Both the position numbers and the translations under genes were made by a program. 64,000 bases of DNA from NCBI RefSeq assembly GCF_901709675.1, contig NC_051100.1, positions 12,568,286 to 12,632,285 on the forward strand, written 5' to 3'. The stretch's first letter is position 1; each line of letters opens with the position of its first letter. Origin of the DNA: Syngnathus acus (Eukaryota > Chordata > Actinopteri > Syngnathiformes > Syngnathidae). A model generated the notes under the pieces. The model saw only the letters and a list, made by a program, of their open reading frames with translations. It was not told where the DNA came from and did not search any database. Shown here piece by piece: positions 10,670 through 21,700 of this stretch.

Positions 10670-12006
10670 TTATTTGCAAATTTCGACCACTTCACCCTCC
10701 GAATAAATGAGTTTAAGTGGGAGTCCATCTTGTGGTAATTTTGGTGGCTCAACGAAAGTCTTGCTCCATACACTCAAGGCAATTGTGGTTTCAACACCCT
10801 CCCCATCCACCAACTTGACCTCCTCCTCCTCAATCATTACCCCTATAGCCACCAAGTTTACAGTTGCATCGTAGCCCTAGGGAATAAAAACACAATTAGG
10901 TTTACTCAGGTGAAAACTGAGAACAATTATAGAACTCAAAGGTCACAAATAACTCCATAAAGATAAAGGTCAATTCATCACAGTCACATCACATGCAATT
11001 ACTAATTCATAAAATCCTTCCATTATCTGTACCGTTTTGTCCCCACCAGGGGGGGCTGTTTGTAGACACGCTGGTCACAATTCAACAGCCTTTCTCATAA
11101 AGTTGTAAAATTTGAACGAGATTGTCAACCTAAACTGATGACATTCCTTTTCCGTTTTACAGCCTTTTCTTTACTCACCGATATCTTTGAATATTGGGTC
11201 GTATTGAAAGACAGGCCGAAATCATTGGTCACGGCACTAAGGTGCGTGAACGTGTAGAAGGCCCCAACCTTGATCGGGGTCAAGGTCGCCTCCCTACACA
11301 CCGCCACTCTTATGACCGCTTCGTTCTGCAATAGTTTAAAACCAAATATTACTTCAGTATGCATGCGTGAAGTGCAATAACAGTAAAGCGACAGGTTACT
11401 TGTTTTAGGAATACGATGCTCAATGGCACCAACCGAGCCCCGCGTACAGACACTATTCTGCTTGGCTGTTTCTAATTTGGAACAAACAGACATACCATTG
11501 CGTTATCCTGCAATGTTTAATGCAAGAAAACAAATTTTTGTATTTTTAGTAGTTCTAAATAGATATTTAACATGCATGTGCGCATGAATTAAACTTACAC
11601 TTTCGACCTGTCCCTCAACGTTTACCAGCCCCTCAGGAGGGTTTCTGATCACCTCGCTGAGGGACATTGGCAACGACGGGGGGAAAATGAGGTGGAGTGC
11701 CTCAGCCCTTAAGGCATCGCTGCAGTGCACCTCCGCCCCCACGTATATTCTGCTGCTCTTCTGACTTAGCAGCACGTTGGGATTTTTCGCCTCCGCCATG
11801 AAATGGGCGAAAACGTAACTGTTGCCCTTTGTGACTTGGCTAGCCAGATGACTTAAAAGAGTCATCTTAAAAGGGGTCGTACCATCACAGAGGGCAACAG
11901 TTACGTTCTCATAATGCCCATCCATTTCACAGGCCGACTTCCACGCTCTGGCCCGAATGTCGCGCCGCATCCCCACCACTTGCGCTTTGATGACCTTTCT
12001 GTTCAT
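10670..12006 (-). CDS. OB-fold gene copy A (predicted ssDNA-binding type), 4 coding exons, intact
   Basis: Predicted exons on the minus strand: 12006-11599, 11465-11400, 11325-11179 and 10876-10670, all phase 0 with GT-AG introns (donors GTAAGT, GTAACC, GTGAGT), giving about 275 residues. The ATG is preceded by an acceptor (TCTCTTTCAG|A-ATG), implying an upstream non-coding exon, but Helentron-like DNA begins at 12277 instead. Residues about 5-95 fit an OB fold (VTVALCDGTT, then KMTLLSHLASQV, then G-x-S-Y-V-F). Exons 2-3 (residues about 128-207) fit a second OB fold (VNVEGQVES... IRVAVCREA... IKVGAFYTFTHL). The last exon is acidic. RPA70-like single-strand binding is inferred from the fold pattern, not from a named match. 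An AATAAA overlaps the stop codon. Confidence 0.7.
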
Positions 12007-12276
12007 TCTGAAAGAGAAAGTGCCAAACGATAATAATCAGGAATTTTTCGGATCTTTTTTTTGTATACACATTTCCATTTCATTCCAAGTCTGTGAAGAA
12101 AATTTCAAAAAATGTGCAAAGTTCTTGTCAATCTGGCCATTGCAACAACAGGACAATATTTTTTCCGAGTATAGTAAATGAAACGGCAGAATCTTAGAAT
12201 ATTTGATTAACCTCCACCCAGTTTGAAAATGATAATTTGCACACCAACACATCAGTCCAGGTTAAAACTAAATAAT
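12007..12276 (-). other. Upstream region of gene A, 5' exon missing
   Basis: Collinear with 14440-14569 plus 15018-15170 upstream of gene B, but about 445 bp shorter because the B segment 14570-15017 is absent. It stops at AATAATTAA, exactly where a Helentron-like 5' signature (CTAGAATTGC) begins. The B copy continues into the sequence that holds its first exon. Confidence 0.7.
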
Positions 12277-13062
12277 TAACTAGAATTGCAATTTCTGGAG
12301 AAATTGCGTGTGAAGGCGAAGGCCAATGTTACGTTACAAATGTTACAAAAAGTTACAAATGATAAACGTTAAAAATGAAGTGTTACAAATGTTACAAAAA
12401 TGTTACAAATGATAAGCGTTAAAAATGTTAAGTACAAATGTTACAAAAAAGTTACAAATGATAAGCGTTAAAAATGAAATGTTACAAATGTTACAAAAAA
12501 GTTACAAATGATAAGCGGTAAAAATGTTAAGTTACAAATGTTACAAAAAAATTACAAATGATAAATGTTAAATGAAATGTTACAAATGTTACAAAAAAAT
12601 TACAAATGATAAGCGTTAAAAATGTTACGTTACAAATGTTACAAAAAAGTTACAAATGATAAGCGTTAATGAAATGTTACAAAAAAGTTACAAATGATAA
12701 GCGTTAAAAATGAAATGTTACAAATGTTACAAAAAAGTTACAAATGATAAGCGTTAAAAATGATAAGCGTGGTTGAATTTGGTTAATGTAATGAATGTGT
12801 ATGTTGAATGCGAATGCGTAAGCAAAGTGGTGGAAATTGCTTAATGTAATGAATGTTGAATGCGAATGACAAAAGTTACAAATGATAAGCGTTGAAAATG
12901 ATAAGCGGGAAGAATAAAGAGTAAAATAATTTATGACACCCAATGTGGGAATCGAATCCACTACAGGAAACTGGCTCTGGTTGACGTTGCCATTAAGAAT
13001 GAATGGGGGATTTTAAGGCACAAATTTGCTAATTACACAAAAACGCTAAATGTTATGACCGA
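12277..13062 (+). mobile_element. Helentron-like unit between gene copies A and B
   Basis: The 5' signature is perfect (GCAATTTC-TGGA-GAAATTGC hairpin, then GTGTGAAGGCGAAG). It is followed by the GTTACAAATG minisatellite, a TTAATGTAATGAATG block, a tRNA-like B-box segment (12938-12975, antisense) and GCCATTAAGAATGAATGGGG. Homology to other units ends near GACCGAGAAAAAT, about 13062, where gene-B-linked sequence (AGGCAAATGGACAGC) starts. Confidence 0.8.
12325..12765 (+). repeat. About 50-bp minisatellite, GTTACAAATG/ATAAGCGTTAAAAATG type
   Basis: About eight head-to-tail copies of a unit containing GTTACAAATGTTAC, AAAAAAGTTACAAATG and ATAAGCGTTAAAAATG, with small length differences. The same unit recurs at 30180-30790 and 31270-31620 in the large array. 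Confidence 0.88.
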
Positions 13063-13100
13063 GAAAAATAGGCAAATGGACAGCATTGGCAAAAAAGAAT

Positions 13101-14439
13101 TTATTTGGAAATTTCCACCACTTCACCCTCCGAATAAACGAGTTTTAATTGGAGTCCATCTTCTGGTATTGTTGGTGGCTCAACAAAAGTCTTTGTCCAT
13201 ACGGTCAAGGCAATTGCGGTTTCGACCCCCTCCCCATCCACCAACTTGACCTCCTCCTCCTCAAACATGAGCCCAATAGCCACCAAGCTTACAGTTGTAT
13301 CGTAGCCCTAGGGAATAAAAACACAATTAGGTTTACTCAGGTGAAAACTGAGAACAATTATATAACTCAAAGGTCACAAATAACTCCATAAAGTTAAAGG
13401 TCAATTCATCACAGTCACATCACATGCAATTACTAATTCATAAAATCCTTCCATTATCTGTACCGTTTTGTCCCCACCAGGGGGGGTTGTTTGCAGACAC
13501 GCTGGTCACAATTCAACAGCCTTTGTCGTAAAGTTGTAAAATTTGAACGAGATTGTATGGAAAGCCGGCATTTGTAGTATTCTACTCGTTCATTCAAAAC
13601 AACCTAAACTGATGACATTCCTTTTCCGTTTTACAGCCTTGAGGGACAGGCCGAAATCATTTGTCACGGCACGAAGGTGCGTGAAACTGTAGAAGGCCCC
13701 AACCTTGATCGGGGTCAAGGTCGCCTCCCTCCACACGGCCACTTTTACGACCGCTTCATTCTGCAAGAGTTTAAAACCAAATATTACTTCAGTATGCATG
13801 CGTGAAGTGCAATAACAGCAAAGCGACAGGTTACTTACTTGTTTTAGGAACACGACGCTCAAGGGCACCAACCGAGCCCCGCGCGCAGACACTATCCTGG
13901 TTGGCTGTTTCTAATTTGGAACAAACAGACATACCATTGCGTTATCCTGCAATGTTTAAGGCAAGAAAACAAATTTTTGTATTTTTAGTAGTTCTAAATA
14001 GATATTTAACATGCACGTGAAATAAACTTACACTTTCGACCTGTCCCTCAACGTTCACCAGCCCCTCAGGAGGGTTTCTGATCACCTCGCTGAGGGGCAT
14101 CGGCAACGACGGGGGGAAAATGAGGTGGAGTGCCTCAGCCCTTAAGGCATCGCTGCACTGCACCTCCGCCCCGACGTATATCCTGCTGCTCTTTTGACAC
14201 AGCAGCACGTTGGGGCTTTTCGCCTCCGCCATGAAATGGGCGAAAACGTAACTGTTGCCCTCTGTGACTTGGCTCGCCAGATGACTGAAAAGAGTCATCT
14301 TAAAAGCGGTCGTACCATCACAGAGGGCAACAGTTACGTTTTCGTAATGCCCATCCATCTCGCCGGTTGACTTCCACGCTCTGGCCCGAACGTCGCGCCG
14401 CATCCCCACCACTTGGGCTTTGATTACTTTTCTGTTCAT
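13101..14439 (-). pseudogene. OB-fold gene copy B, exon 3 end and splice donor deleted
   Basis: Same structure as copy A: exon 1 at 14439-14032 (408 nt, same length as A), exon 2 at 13904-13839, exon 3 from 13760, exon 4 at 13307-13101. Exons 1, 2 and 4 are open, and most changes from A are silent or conservative. In exon 3 about 40 nt are missing near 13640, removing the segment that in A encodes the last residues plus the GTGAGT donor. Reading on would end at a stop near 13590. A weak GTAAAA donor just after the deletion is in phase 0, so a shortened protein is conceivable. I class it as a probable pseudogene but not a certain one. Confidence 0.65.
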
Positions 14440-15253
14440 TCTGAAAGACAAAGTGCCAAACGATAATAATCAGGAATTTTTCGGATCTTTTTTTTGTATA
14501 CACATTTCCATTTCATTCCAAGTCTGTGAAGAAAATTTCAAAAAATGTGCAAAGTTCTTGTCAATCTGGCGAACGCATGTCCCACTGCAGCATTTAGCGA
14601 CAAGGCGAAGCACTTTGCCTTCACTCAGACAAATTGCAAAACGGATGACCGAAAGCGGCCAAAGCAACTTGAAATGTTGCTTGTATTTGTAGCATGTGAT
14701 TTTACTAATCTTCCTTTCTTTGTTTGTGTATCCACTTTGACTTTAAACCAGCAATGTCTTCAATTGCAAGCACATGGGTATGGCGGTGGACATTTTGTCC
14801 CATTGTGCACACATGGACGGCCAATTTTCCTCGTGCAAAAGCCTTGCGCGCAGACTTTGAGCAGCCTTCTTATGATACAGCATTAATTTTCACAGGTAAA
14901 ACAATATAGCAGATTTAAAAGTGCCGCCTACGCTTGTTTTACAACTTATTTTCACTTTCATGCATCTGATGGAGTTAATTCATTCCAAATTCATCAGAAT
15001 GTACCTCAGAAAAAGACCATTGCAACAACAGGACAATATTTTTTTCAGAGTATAGTAAATGAAACGGCAGAATCTTAGAATATTTGATTAACCTCCACCC
15101 TGTTTGGAAATGATAATTTGCACACCAACACATCAGTCCAGGTTAAAACAAAATAATTAATAAATGAACTAGGCACATGCCTCAGTGTTTATCAAAGATG
15201 TTCATCCAAAATCAAATTTGAAGTTGGAGGGGAGATACCTGAGAAACCACTTA

Positions 15254-15320
15254 CCTCTGTCTTCAAGTTTGCTGTAACGAGGGCAGCTTGGTGTCCCCAC
15301 CCGCTTTTATGCGTGACGGA
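15254..15320 (-). promoter_or_regulatory. Probable first non-coding exon and TATA-like promoter of gene copy B
   Basis: On the minus strand, GCATAAAAGCGGG (TATA-like, about 15303-15313) is followed by a short GC-richer segment ending ACAGAG|GTAAGTGG, a near-consensus splice donor at 15253. The coding exon of gene B starts after an acceptor at 14440, so this is a plausible 5' untranslated exon with an intron of about 810 bp. Copy A lacks this region. Confidence 0.5.
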
Positions 15321-15527
15321 GTAAAAAAAAAAAGCTGTTTGGGCATATTGTCACAACTTTATTAGTTACACAGATAGATAAATAGATAGATCCTTATTGT
15401 CATTGTCACATGTACAACAAAATTAAAAATGCCAAACGATCAGTGCATCTGCTAAAATATTTAAAAAATGAAATTAAAAAAAAAAAAAAAGCTAAAAGTT
15501 TATATAAACTAAAAACAACACAAAAGC

Positions 15528-15665
15528 TCCAGCTCAGTGGCCTAGTGGTAGAATGTCCACCCTGGAACTGGAAGGTTATGAGTTCAAAACCCAGCCAGGT
15601 CATACCAAAGACTAATAAATTGGGACCCATTGCTGTAAACAATCACAGCAATGTGAATAAAATCC
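15528..15665 (+). mobile_element. tRNA-derived SINE, head region
   Basis: It contains an A-box-like TAGTGGTAGAATGTCC and a B-box-like GAGTTCAAAACCC about 35 bp apart, followed by GGTCATACCAAAGACTAATA. This is the order of a tRNA-derived SINE head found widely in percomorph fish. The tail is short or truncated, and no clear target duplication was found. Confidence 0.65.
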
Positions 15666-16206
15666 GGAAGTAGGAAACAAAGTCGATTCCCTTTTTTTTT
15701 TCCAGACACCACAATAAACCGTCAAGACATCAAATTTTTACTGATTCAATAAACATTAAAAAAAATATATCAAGAATAAAATGAATACACTGGATTTGAT
15801 TTAAATATGTTCAAATTCACATTTTAAATAGTGAAAACGCAAAACATGATATACCAAACCAAGTTGGCTATTTTTGGGGGCAACAAAACTGATTTATTTT
15901 TTCCAGCTGAATGAAAAGACAGTAGTGGGGTAAAAGTACTGTATTTGACTTGAAAAAGTTATGTTTGAGCATGTGAATGCTGTTTTTTATTATTAATGTT
16001 AAAGTCAGTGGTGTGGCATTATCGTATGTTGAAACTATAATACATATATATAGTGCGCTAGAGGTTGTCTTGCATAATGTTGTCAGTGGGGTGCGCTGTG
16101 GTGCGCAAGAGGGATTGTACTGCTATGTGAGACGAGTGGGGAAAAATAAAAAGTTGCTGAATAAAAAAGTACATTAGCGTTCATCTCTACTCCGCATAAA
16201 CACAAC

Positions 16207-16475
16207 AAGTGGTTTGTTTATTTATTTATTTAATAATTCAACTGTAGCATGATTGCAGATGGTATTAGACAGACTTGGGATACATATACAAAAGATAATG
16301 TAAACATGGTTTGAGGCAAAGAAATGTATAAAGTCCAGCAATTGTGCAAATCAAAATGATTACAACTTCAGAGTTCAAAGCATTGCCGAAAAAGTAACCA
16401 AATAAATGTATGATTAAACAATAAATAAGCAATCAAACAAATAAACAAATAAATACATAAATAAAGGAGAACAGA
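16207..16475 (+). repeat. AT-rich simple repeat tracts
   Basis: Short (TTTA)n at 16217-16232 and a degenerate (AAAT)n-rich tract at about 16400-16465 within the duplicated segment. Confidence 0.6.
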
Positions 16476-16646
16476 AAACAGACTGTACGTATCTGAGACT
16501 TAATAGAGTAAAACCAGAGGGACAAGTTTCCAACAGTTAAAGGCCAGGCAATACCCAAGAAGATACGATAAAAACATGGAGGTGAGGAAAAGCAGCAAAA
16601 CTAAAAAGGGCTTCCTGTCAATTTTCCTCGCTGGCTACTCGTAGAA

Positions 16647-16979
16647 GTCAAGTCAAGTAAAATATATTTACATAGCCCTAAATCACAAGCAGTCTCAAAG
16701 GGCTTCACATAGACAAATTGGCAATTATTCTCAAAGCACCCCCTGATCTTAAGCTCCCAAAAGGGCAAGGAAAAACTCAAAAACCCCTGCCAGGGGAAAA
16801 TGAGAAACCTTGAGAAGGGACCACAGATGGAAGGATCCCCCTTTCAGGATCACCAGGCTGCAATGGATGCAGAGAGGGCACATAAAAGACAGCATGTTAA
16901 AAAAAATAATAAAATAAAATAAAAAAGTAGATGTCCGAGTCAAAGCGAAGAGCTGCCAGAGGTGCCCTTGATCGTTCCA
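16647..16979 (-). mobile_element. 5'-truncated L2-type LINE, 3' UTR only, with TSD
   Basis: The plus strand begins GTCAAGTCAAGTAAAATATA and continues through CCCTAAATCACAAGCAGTCT to the shared 3' UTR body (CTCCCAAAAGGGCAAGG, AGGATCCCCCTTTCAGG). It is flanked by TAGAA on both sides (16642-16646 and 16980-16984). The duplicated partner locus near 62950 lacks it, confirming an insertion. The minus strand is the sense direction. Confidence 0.88.
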
Positions 16980-16989
16980 TAGAAGAATC

Positions 16990-17668
16990 AGCAGAAGTCA
17001 CGATTGCCACGCTGGTTTGGGAGTTTGCGTCGCATGATGCTGGCCTCCATCGTACGAGTCTTTTTGAAAGACTTGGCTGTCGCTGTGCTACAATATAATA
17101 TCATTATGAAATCATTTTTGAAAATCACATTACAATACTTCAAGAACATGTGCAACTAGCATCCATGTACTAAAGAGTGAATGACGTGAACACATTCACA
17201 AACCTGTGTCATTTCTCTGGCAAGACAGGCCAAATCCCATCAAGGTTGAGTACCGCAGGGGCCAAACTCCTGTCTTGACAAATGGAGCACGTGGAGTTAC
17301 AGGAAACACGGAAAAACTGAAACAACAAACATTGAGTTGGTGAGGATACGAGTTGAAAAACATTTAAAATTAAAGGGGGTGTTTCGTGACAATAGTCAAT
17401 AAAATATTTGTTGCCTACACACAGAAGAATAAGTCTTGCTTCTCGCCTCCCTGGTTTGGGAGTCATTGGTCCACGCTGAAAGTTTTTGCATCCTCAAGGT
17501 CTTTGTGGAGAAAAGAAAAGGACAATCCAAGTAAAGTGATTAAAAATGTGCAATTCTGCAGAAGCTTGCCTACGAATTACAAAATGTTACAATGATACAA
17601 TAAGGTGATATGTCATGCTTACCTCTGGCCTCCATTGTGGGATGAACTGCTTTCGCCAGATAAAAGAA
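16990..17668 (-). other. Exon-like modules of an unrecognised minus-strand gene
   Basis: One ATG exon ends CCAGAG|GTAAGC at about 17632. A second, about 17440-17488, follows the acceptor AACTTTCAG. A third, after TTTCAG at about 17322, is open to a TGA at 17209 and has C-x2-C-like cysteines (CNSTCSICQ). Joined they would give only about 57 residues. Farther down the minus strand (about 17045-16985) a related ATGGAGGCCAG...CTCCCAAACCAG block occurs without the intron. Part recurs near 63000-63530. No product is recognised. Confidence 0.3.
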
Positions 17669-17829
17669 ACTCTTAAAATACAGAAGAGTGAAATAGAAGC
17701 ATTTAGTGTTTTTAGAAAGGGAAAAAACATGTTTATTGATGAGCAACTTACCTCGTCTGTTTTCTGTTCTCGCCTCGTGATTACGACGTTGAAATTTAAA
17801 ATAATGATAAAACAATAAAGTTTAAAAGG

Positions 17830-18120
17830 CCTTTCCTTAAGTCATCTTTAAAATTTGACTGCAGGATTAGAATTAAAACATTTAAAAAGTTAAAGTCACC
17901 CCTTAACTCATCTGGGAGTTAATTTAGAAAACGTAAACATTTTGAAAGTTAAAAACTTTTAAAGTACATCCCTGAAATCATCTTTAAAATTTGATTGTAG
18001 AATTAGAATGAATAAAATGTAAAAAGTCGCCTCTTAGCTCATCTATGAGTTCATTTACAAAAGTTAAACATATTAAAAGTAAAAAAGTTTGAAAGTTGAA
18101 TATTTAAATAGTCAAAATTT
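17830..18120. repeat. Two-copy AT-rich tandem repeat, about 137-bp period
   Basis: TCATCTTTAAAATTTGA at about 17842 recurs at about 17979 with the same following order (AGAATTAGAAT, then TCGCC/TCACCCCTTA, then GAGTTAATTTA/GAGTTCATTTA). The copies are diverged. No gene was seen. Confidence 0.7.
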
Positions 18121-18734
18121 TTAAAAGTGTAAAATTTAAATCAAGTTGAGTTAAGGGAACAAAGCCTTCCCTTTGACGGACGATGAGACGGAATCTCCCG
18201 TCGATCCGGCAGACGAGTAGACTAGTCTTACCAGCACAAAGATTGTTTTAGGTGTCAACGGCCGCGCCATCCCCTCGCCACCCTCTCGCCTTCAGAGGGT
18301 CGTTTGCCCAGCAGGTGCCGATACTGCCACATGCATGGGCGGCCCAAGAAGGTGCAGCTCTAAAGCTCCCAAAAGGGCAAGGAAAAACTCAAAACCCCTG
18401 CCCGGGGAAAATGAGAAACCTTGAGAAGGGACCACAGATGGAAGGATCCCCCTTTCAGGATCACCAGGTTGTAATGGATGCAGAGAGGGCACAAATAATA
18501 CATAATATGAAAATCAAAAGTGGATGTCCAAGTCAGAGCGAAGGTCTGCCAGAGGAGCCCTCTGCTATCCTGGCTGTGGAGGTTGAGCTGCAGTTCCCCC
18601 AACCTGAATTAGCCCACAAGAATCCAGATAGCCGCTGTCAGCTTGGGTGCCACCTAACCACCTCCCCGGCCGGGGAGGGGGGGGGGGAGAGAAAACAAAA
18701 CAAAACAAACTCCGGCCGAATCGGCCACTCCAAG

Positions 18735-21700
18735 TTAGTTAAAGGCCATGTCATAGAAATGTGTCTTTAAACGTGTCTTAAATGTTTCTACTGAGGTAGC
18801 AGTCCTAATATCCATTGGGAGGGCATTCCAAAGCTCTGGAGCCCGGATAGAAAATGCTCTAGACCCTGCAGACACTTTCTTGGCCCTCGGTGTCGCTAAA
18901 AGGGTAGCGTTTTGCGAACGAAGGTTACGAGACGGAGCATAAGGAACAACTAGGTCGACGAGATACGAAGGCGCTAAGCCATGCAATGATTTATAGGTTA
19001 ATAGAAGAACCTTGAAGTCACATCTTAAATGGACCGGGAGCCAATGTAAGTTGGCTAATATTGGGGTAATGTGATCAAATTTTCTTGTCCGTGAGAGCAG
19101 CCTTGCAGCAGCATTTTGTACTAACTGTAGACTTTTGATGCGGGACTTAGGAAGACCAGAGAATAGTACATTACAGTAGTCCAGGCGCGACGTGACGAAC
19201 GCATGTATAATAGTTTCCGCATCACCGGTCGAGAGGATCGGACGAATCTTTGCAATATTACGAAGGTGAAAGAACGCAATTCTGGTTATATTCTTAATGT
19301 GCTTTTGAAAGGAGAGAGTTTGGTCAAACATTACCCCGAGATTAGTTACAGTATCGCTCTGTGTGATAGTACGGTTATCTATAGTTATAGCGGTTTCCTT
19401 GAACAAGTGTTGAAAACGAGTTGGACCAATTATCAACATCTCAGTTTTATCTGGGTTAAGACGAAGGAAGTTGAGAGACATCCATTGCTTGATCTCCGCA
19501 AGGCATGCCTCAAGATTACAACAATCACGCGGATCTGTCATCGATAATGGCATATATAATTGGGTGTCATCCGCGTAGCATTGAAAACTAATATTATATT
19601 TACGTATTATGTCCCCAAGCGGGATCATATAAATGTTAAATAAAATTGGTCCAAGAACCGATCCCTGTGGGACACCACACGTAACATTATAGAGCTCAGA
19701 GGACGCATTGCCATGGACCACTCGGTGCGTCCTATTTGATAGATAGGAATGGAACCAGCCTAGTGCTGACCCTGAAATACCAACACAACTTTTAAGACGC
19801 CCTAATAAAATATCAAAGTCTACAGTGTCGAAGGCAGCACTAAGATCGAGTAGTAACAGTACAGATGAAGTGTTTGAATCCATAGCTATGAGGAGATCGT
19901 TAGTCACTTTAGCAAGTGCTGTCTCAGTGGAATGATTAGCTCTAAAACCAGACTGAAAAGAGTCATATCGATTATTGGCGACCATGTAATCATTAAGCTG
20001 CTGTGCTACTACTTTTTCAAGAAGTTTTGCTATAAATGGGAGGTTTGAAACTGGCCTATAATTACTGAGACAGTCCGGGTCAAGATTTGGTCGCTTAAGC
20101 AACGGTTTAATGATAGCGGTTTTGAAGGCTGTTGGCACTATCCCAGAGGAGACAGACAGCTTGATTATATTTAAGACAGACGGTCCTAAAATATGAAATA
20201 ATTCTTTAAGTAGTTTGGCTGGAAGAGGGTCGAGCAAACATGTTGTTTGTTTAGCCGCACTAACCATTTGTGTAAGCCTTTCAAGGGACACGCTATTAAA
20301 AGTTGAGAGGGTTGTTGCATGATCATCAGCGTTGGTACACGGCGGGCTCGACCGCGCGATTGGAATGGTATTCTTGATCTCGTCCCTAATGGACTCAACC
20401 TTTTGAGCAAAAAATTTAATGAACTCGTCAGCTGAGTGGAAGGAATTATCGGGGGTCGGCTGGCGTAGAGTCAGCTTTGCCACTGTATCAAATAGGTGTT
20501 TCGGATTGTTTTTATTGAGATTAATAACTTGCGAGAAATACCGAGTTTTTGCTAAGATAAGCGCATCTTTATATTTCAGGAGGCTGTCCTGCCATGCCTG
20601 ATGGAAAACCTCAAGTTTGGTTAGACGCCATCTGCGCTCATGCTTTCTACATAATTGCTTAAGCGTACGAGTTTCATCCGTGAACCACGGAGTAGGCAAT
20701 CTACGGCGAGTTTTCAGACATAACGGCGCCACAGAGTCAATGGCATTTAACAATGTCGCATTGAATTCATTTGTAAGGTTATCAACAGAGCCGGTGTACG
20801 CGGGAAATATGGCAGTTGCCGGCGACAGTAACTCAGATAGCGCAGTTGCAGTCATGGAGTTAAAATTACGGCTCCTATAATTCCGATTGCTCTCTTGTCT
20901 TTGACAAGAAACTAAAATTTCAAATTTTATTAAGTAATGATCAGACAAAACAGTAGTGTATGGCAGCACTGCTATATTTGAGGTTGCAAGTCCTCGGGAT
21001 AATACCAGATCTATGGTATTTCCATTCTTATGCGTTGCTGCCTGTACGGCTTGCGAAAAACCAAACATATCAGTTAAAGTCTGAAACGCCGAAGTAAGTG
21101 GCTCTGACGGTAAATTCATGTGGATGTTGAAATCACCCATGATAATTATATTATCGGCATTGGTTACGAGATCAGCCACGAATTCTGAAAATTCATCCAG
21201 GAAGCCAGAGTAAGCCCCGGGTGGACGGTAAATAACAGCAAGATAAAATGACGGTAAAGCGGTGGATCGGACAGTGAGAACTTCAAATGTTTTAAATACA
21301 TTGGTCGAACGAGGCCTAAGTCTCAGCTCAGAATTCGAGATGAGGGCGACACCCCCACCCTTTTTTCGAGGACGCGCCACATGCGAGCTCACAAAATTTG
21401 GAGGCGAGGCCTCATTAAGCGGCAGCAGTTCATTAGGTTTTAACCAGGTCTCGCAGAGACCAAAAACGTTTAGATTATGTTCCGTGATGAGGTCATTAAC
21501 GAGAACTGCTTTTGTATGAAGCGATCTAATATTCATAAAACCGAGTTTAAGCGTAATCGGTCGGTCAGGGTGCGTATCTATCGAAGGATATTTAAACGAG
21601 ATGCGAGTAAGATTGTGTTCTCTAGGCCTGACATCACCTCTCGAATGTTTGTTAGCGCGGCGGGACGTTACGACCGTGGGAATCTGATAGTAAATATTTG

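Larger units (their letters stand above)
15800..17480. repeat. Segmental duplication, copy 1 (partner 62040-63530)
   Basis: Collinear blocks shared with 62.0-63.5 kb include TTTTTCCAGCTGAAT, ACAAAAGATAATG, GAGAACAGAAAACAGACTGT, GATGCTGGCCTCC, TAAAGAGTGAATGA and GAGACAGGC-type phrases, in the same order and orientation. Divergence is substantial. This copy has gained an L2 fragment (16647-16979). The other gained a SINE. Confidence 0.8.

Noticed and set aside
11503-11514. A 12-nt micro-exon between GCAG and GTATGT in gene copy A
   Set aside because: It has acceptor and donor-like flanks and is in phase, but copy C aligns well without it and exons 1 and 2 join directly in phase 0, so it is not needed.
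18252-18770. 172-codon plus-strand open frame
   Set aside because: It runs antisense through the L2 3' UTR and ORF2 end. Pieces recur in truncated L2 copies and no protein domain was seen.
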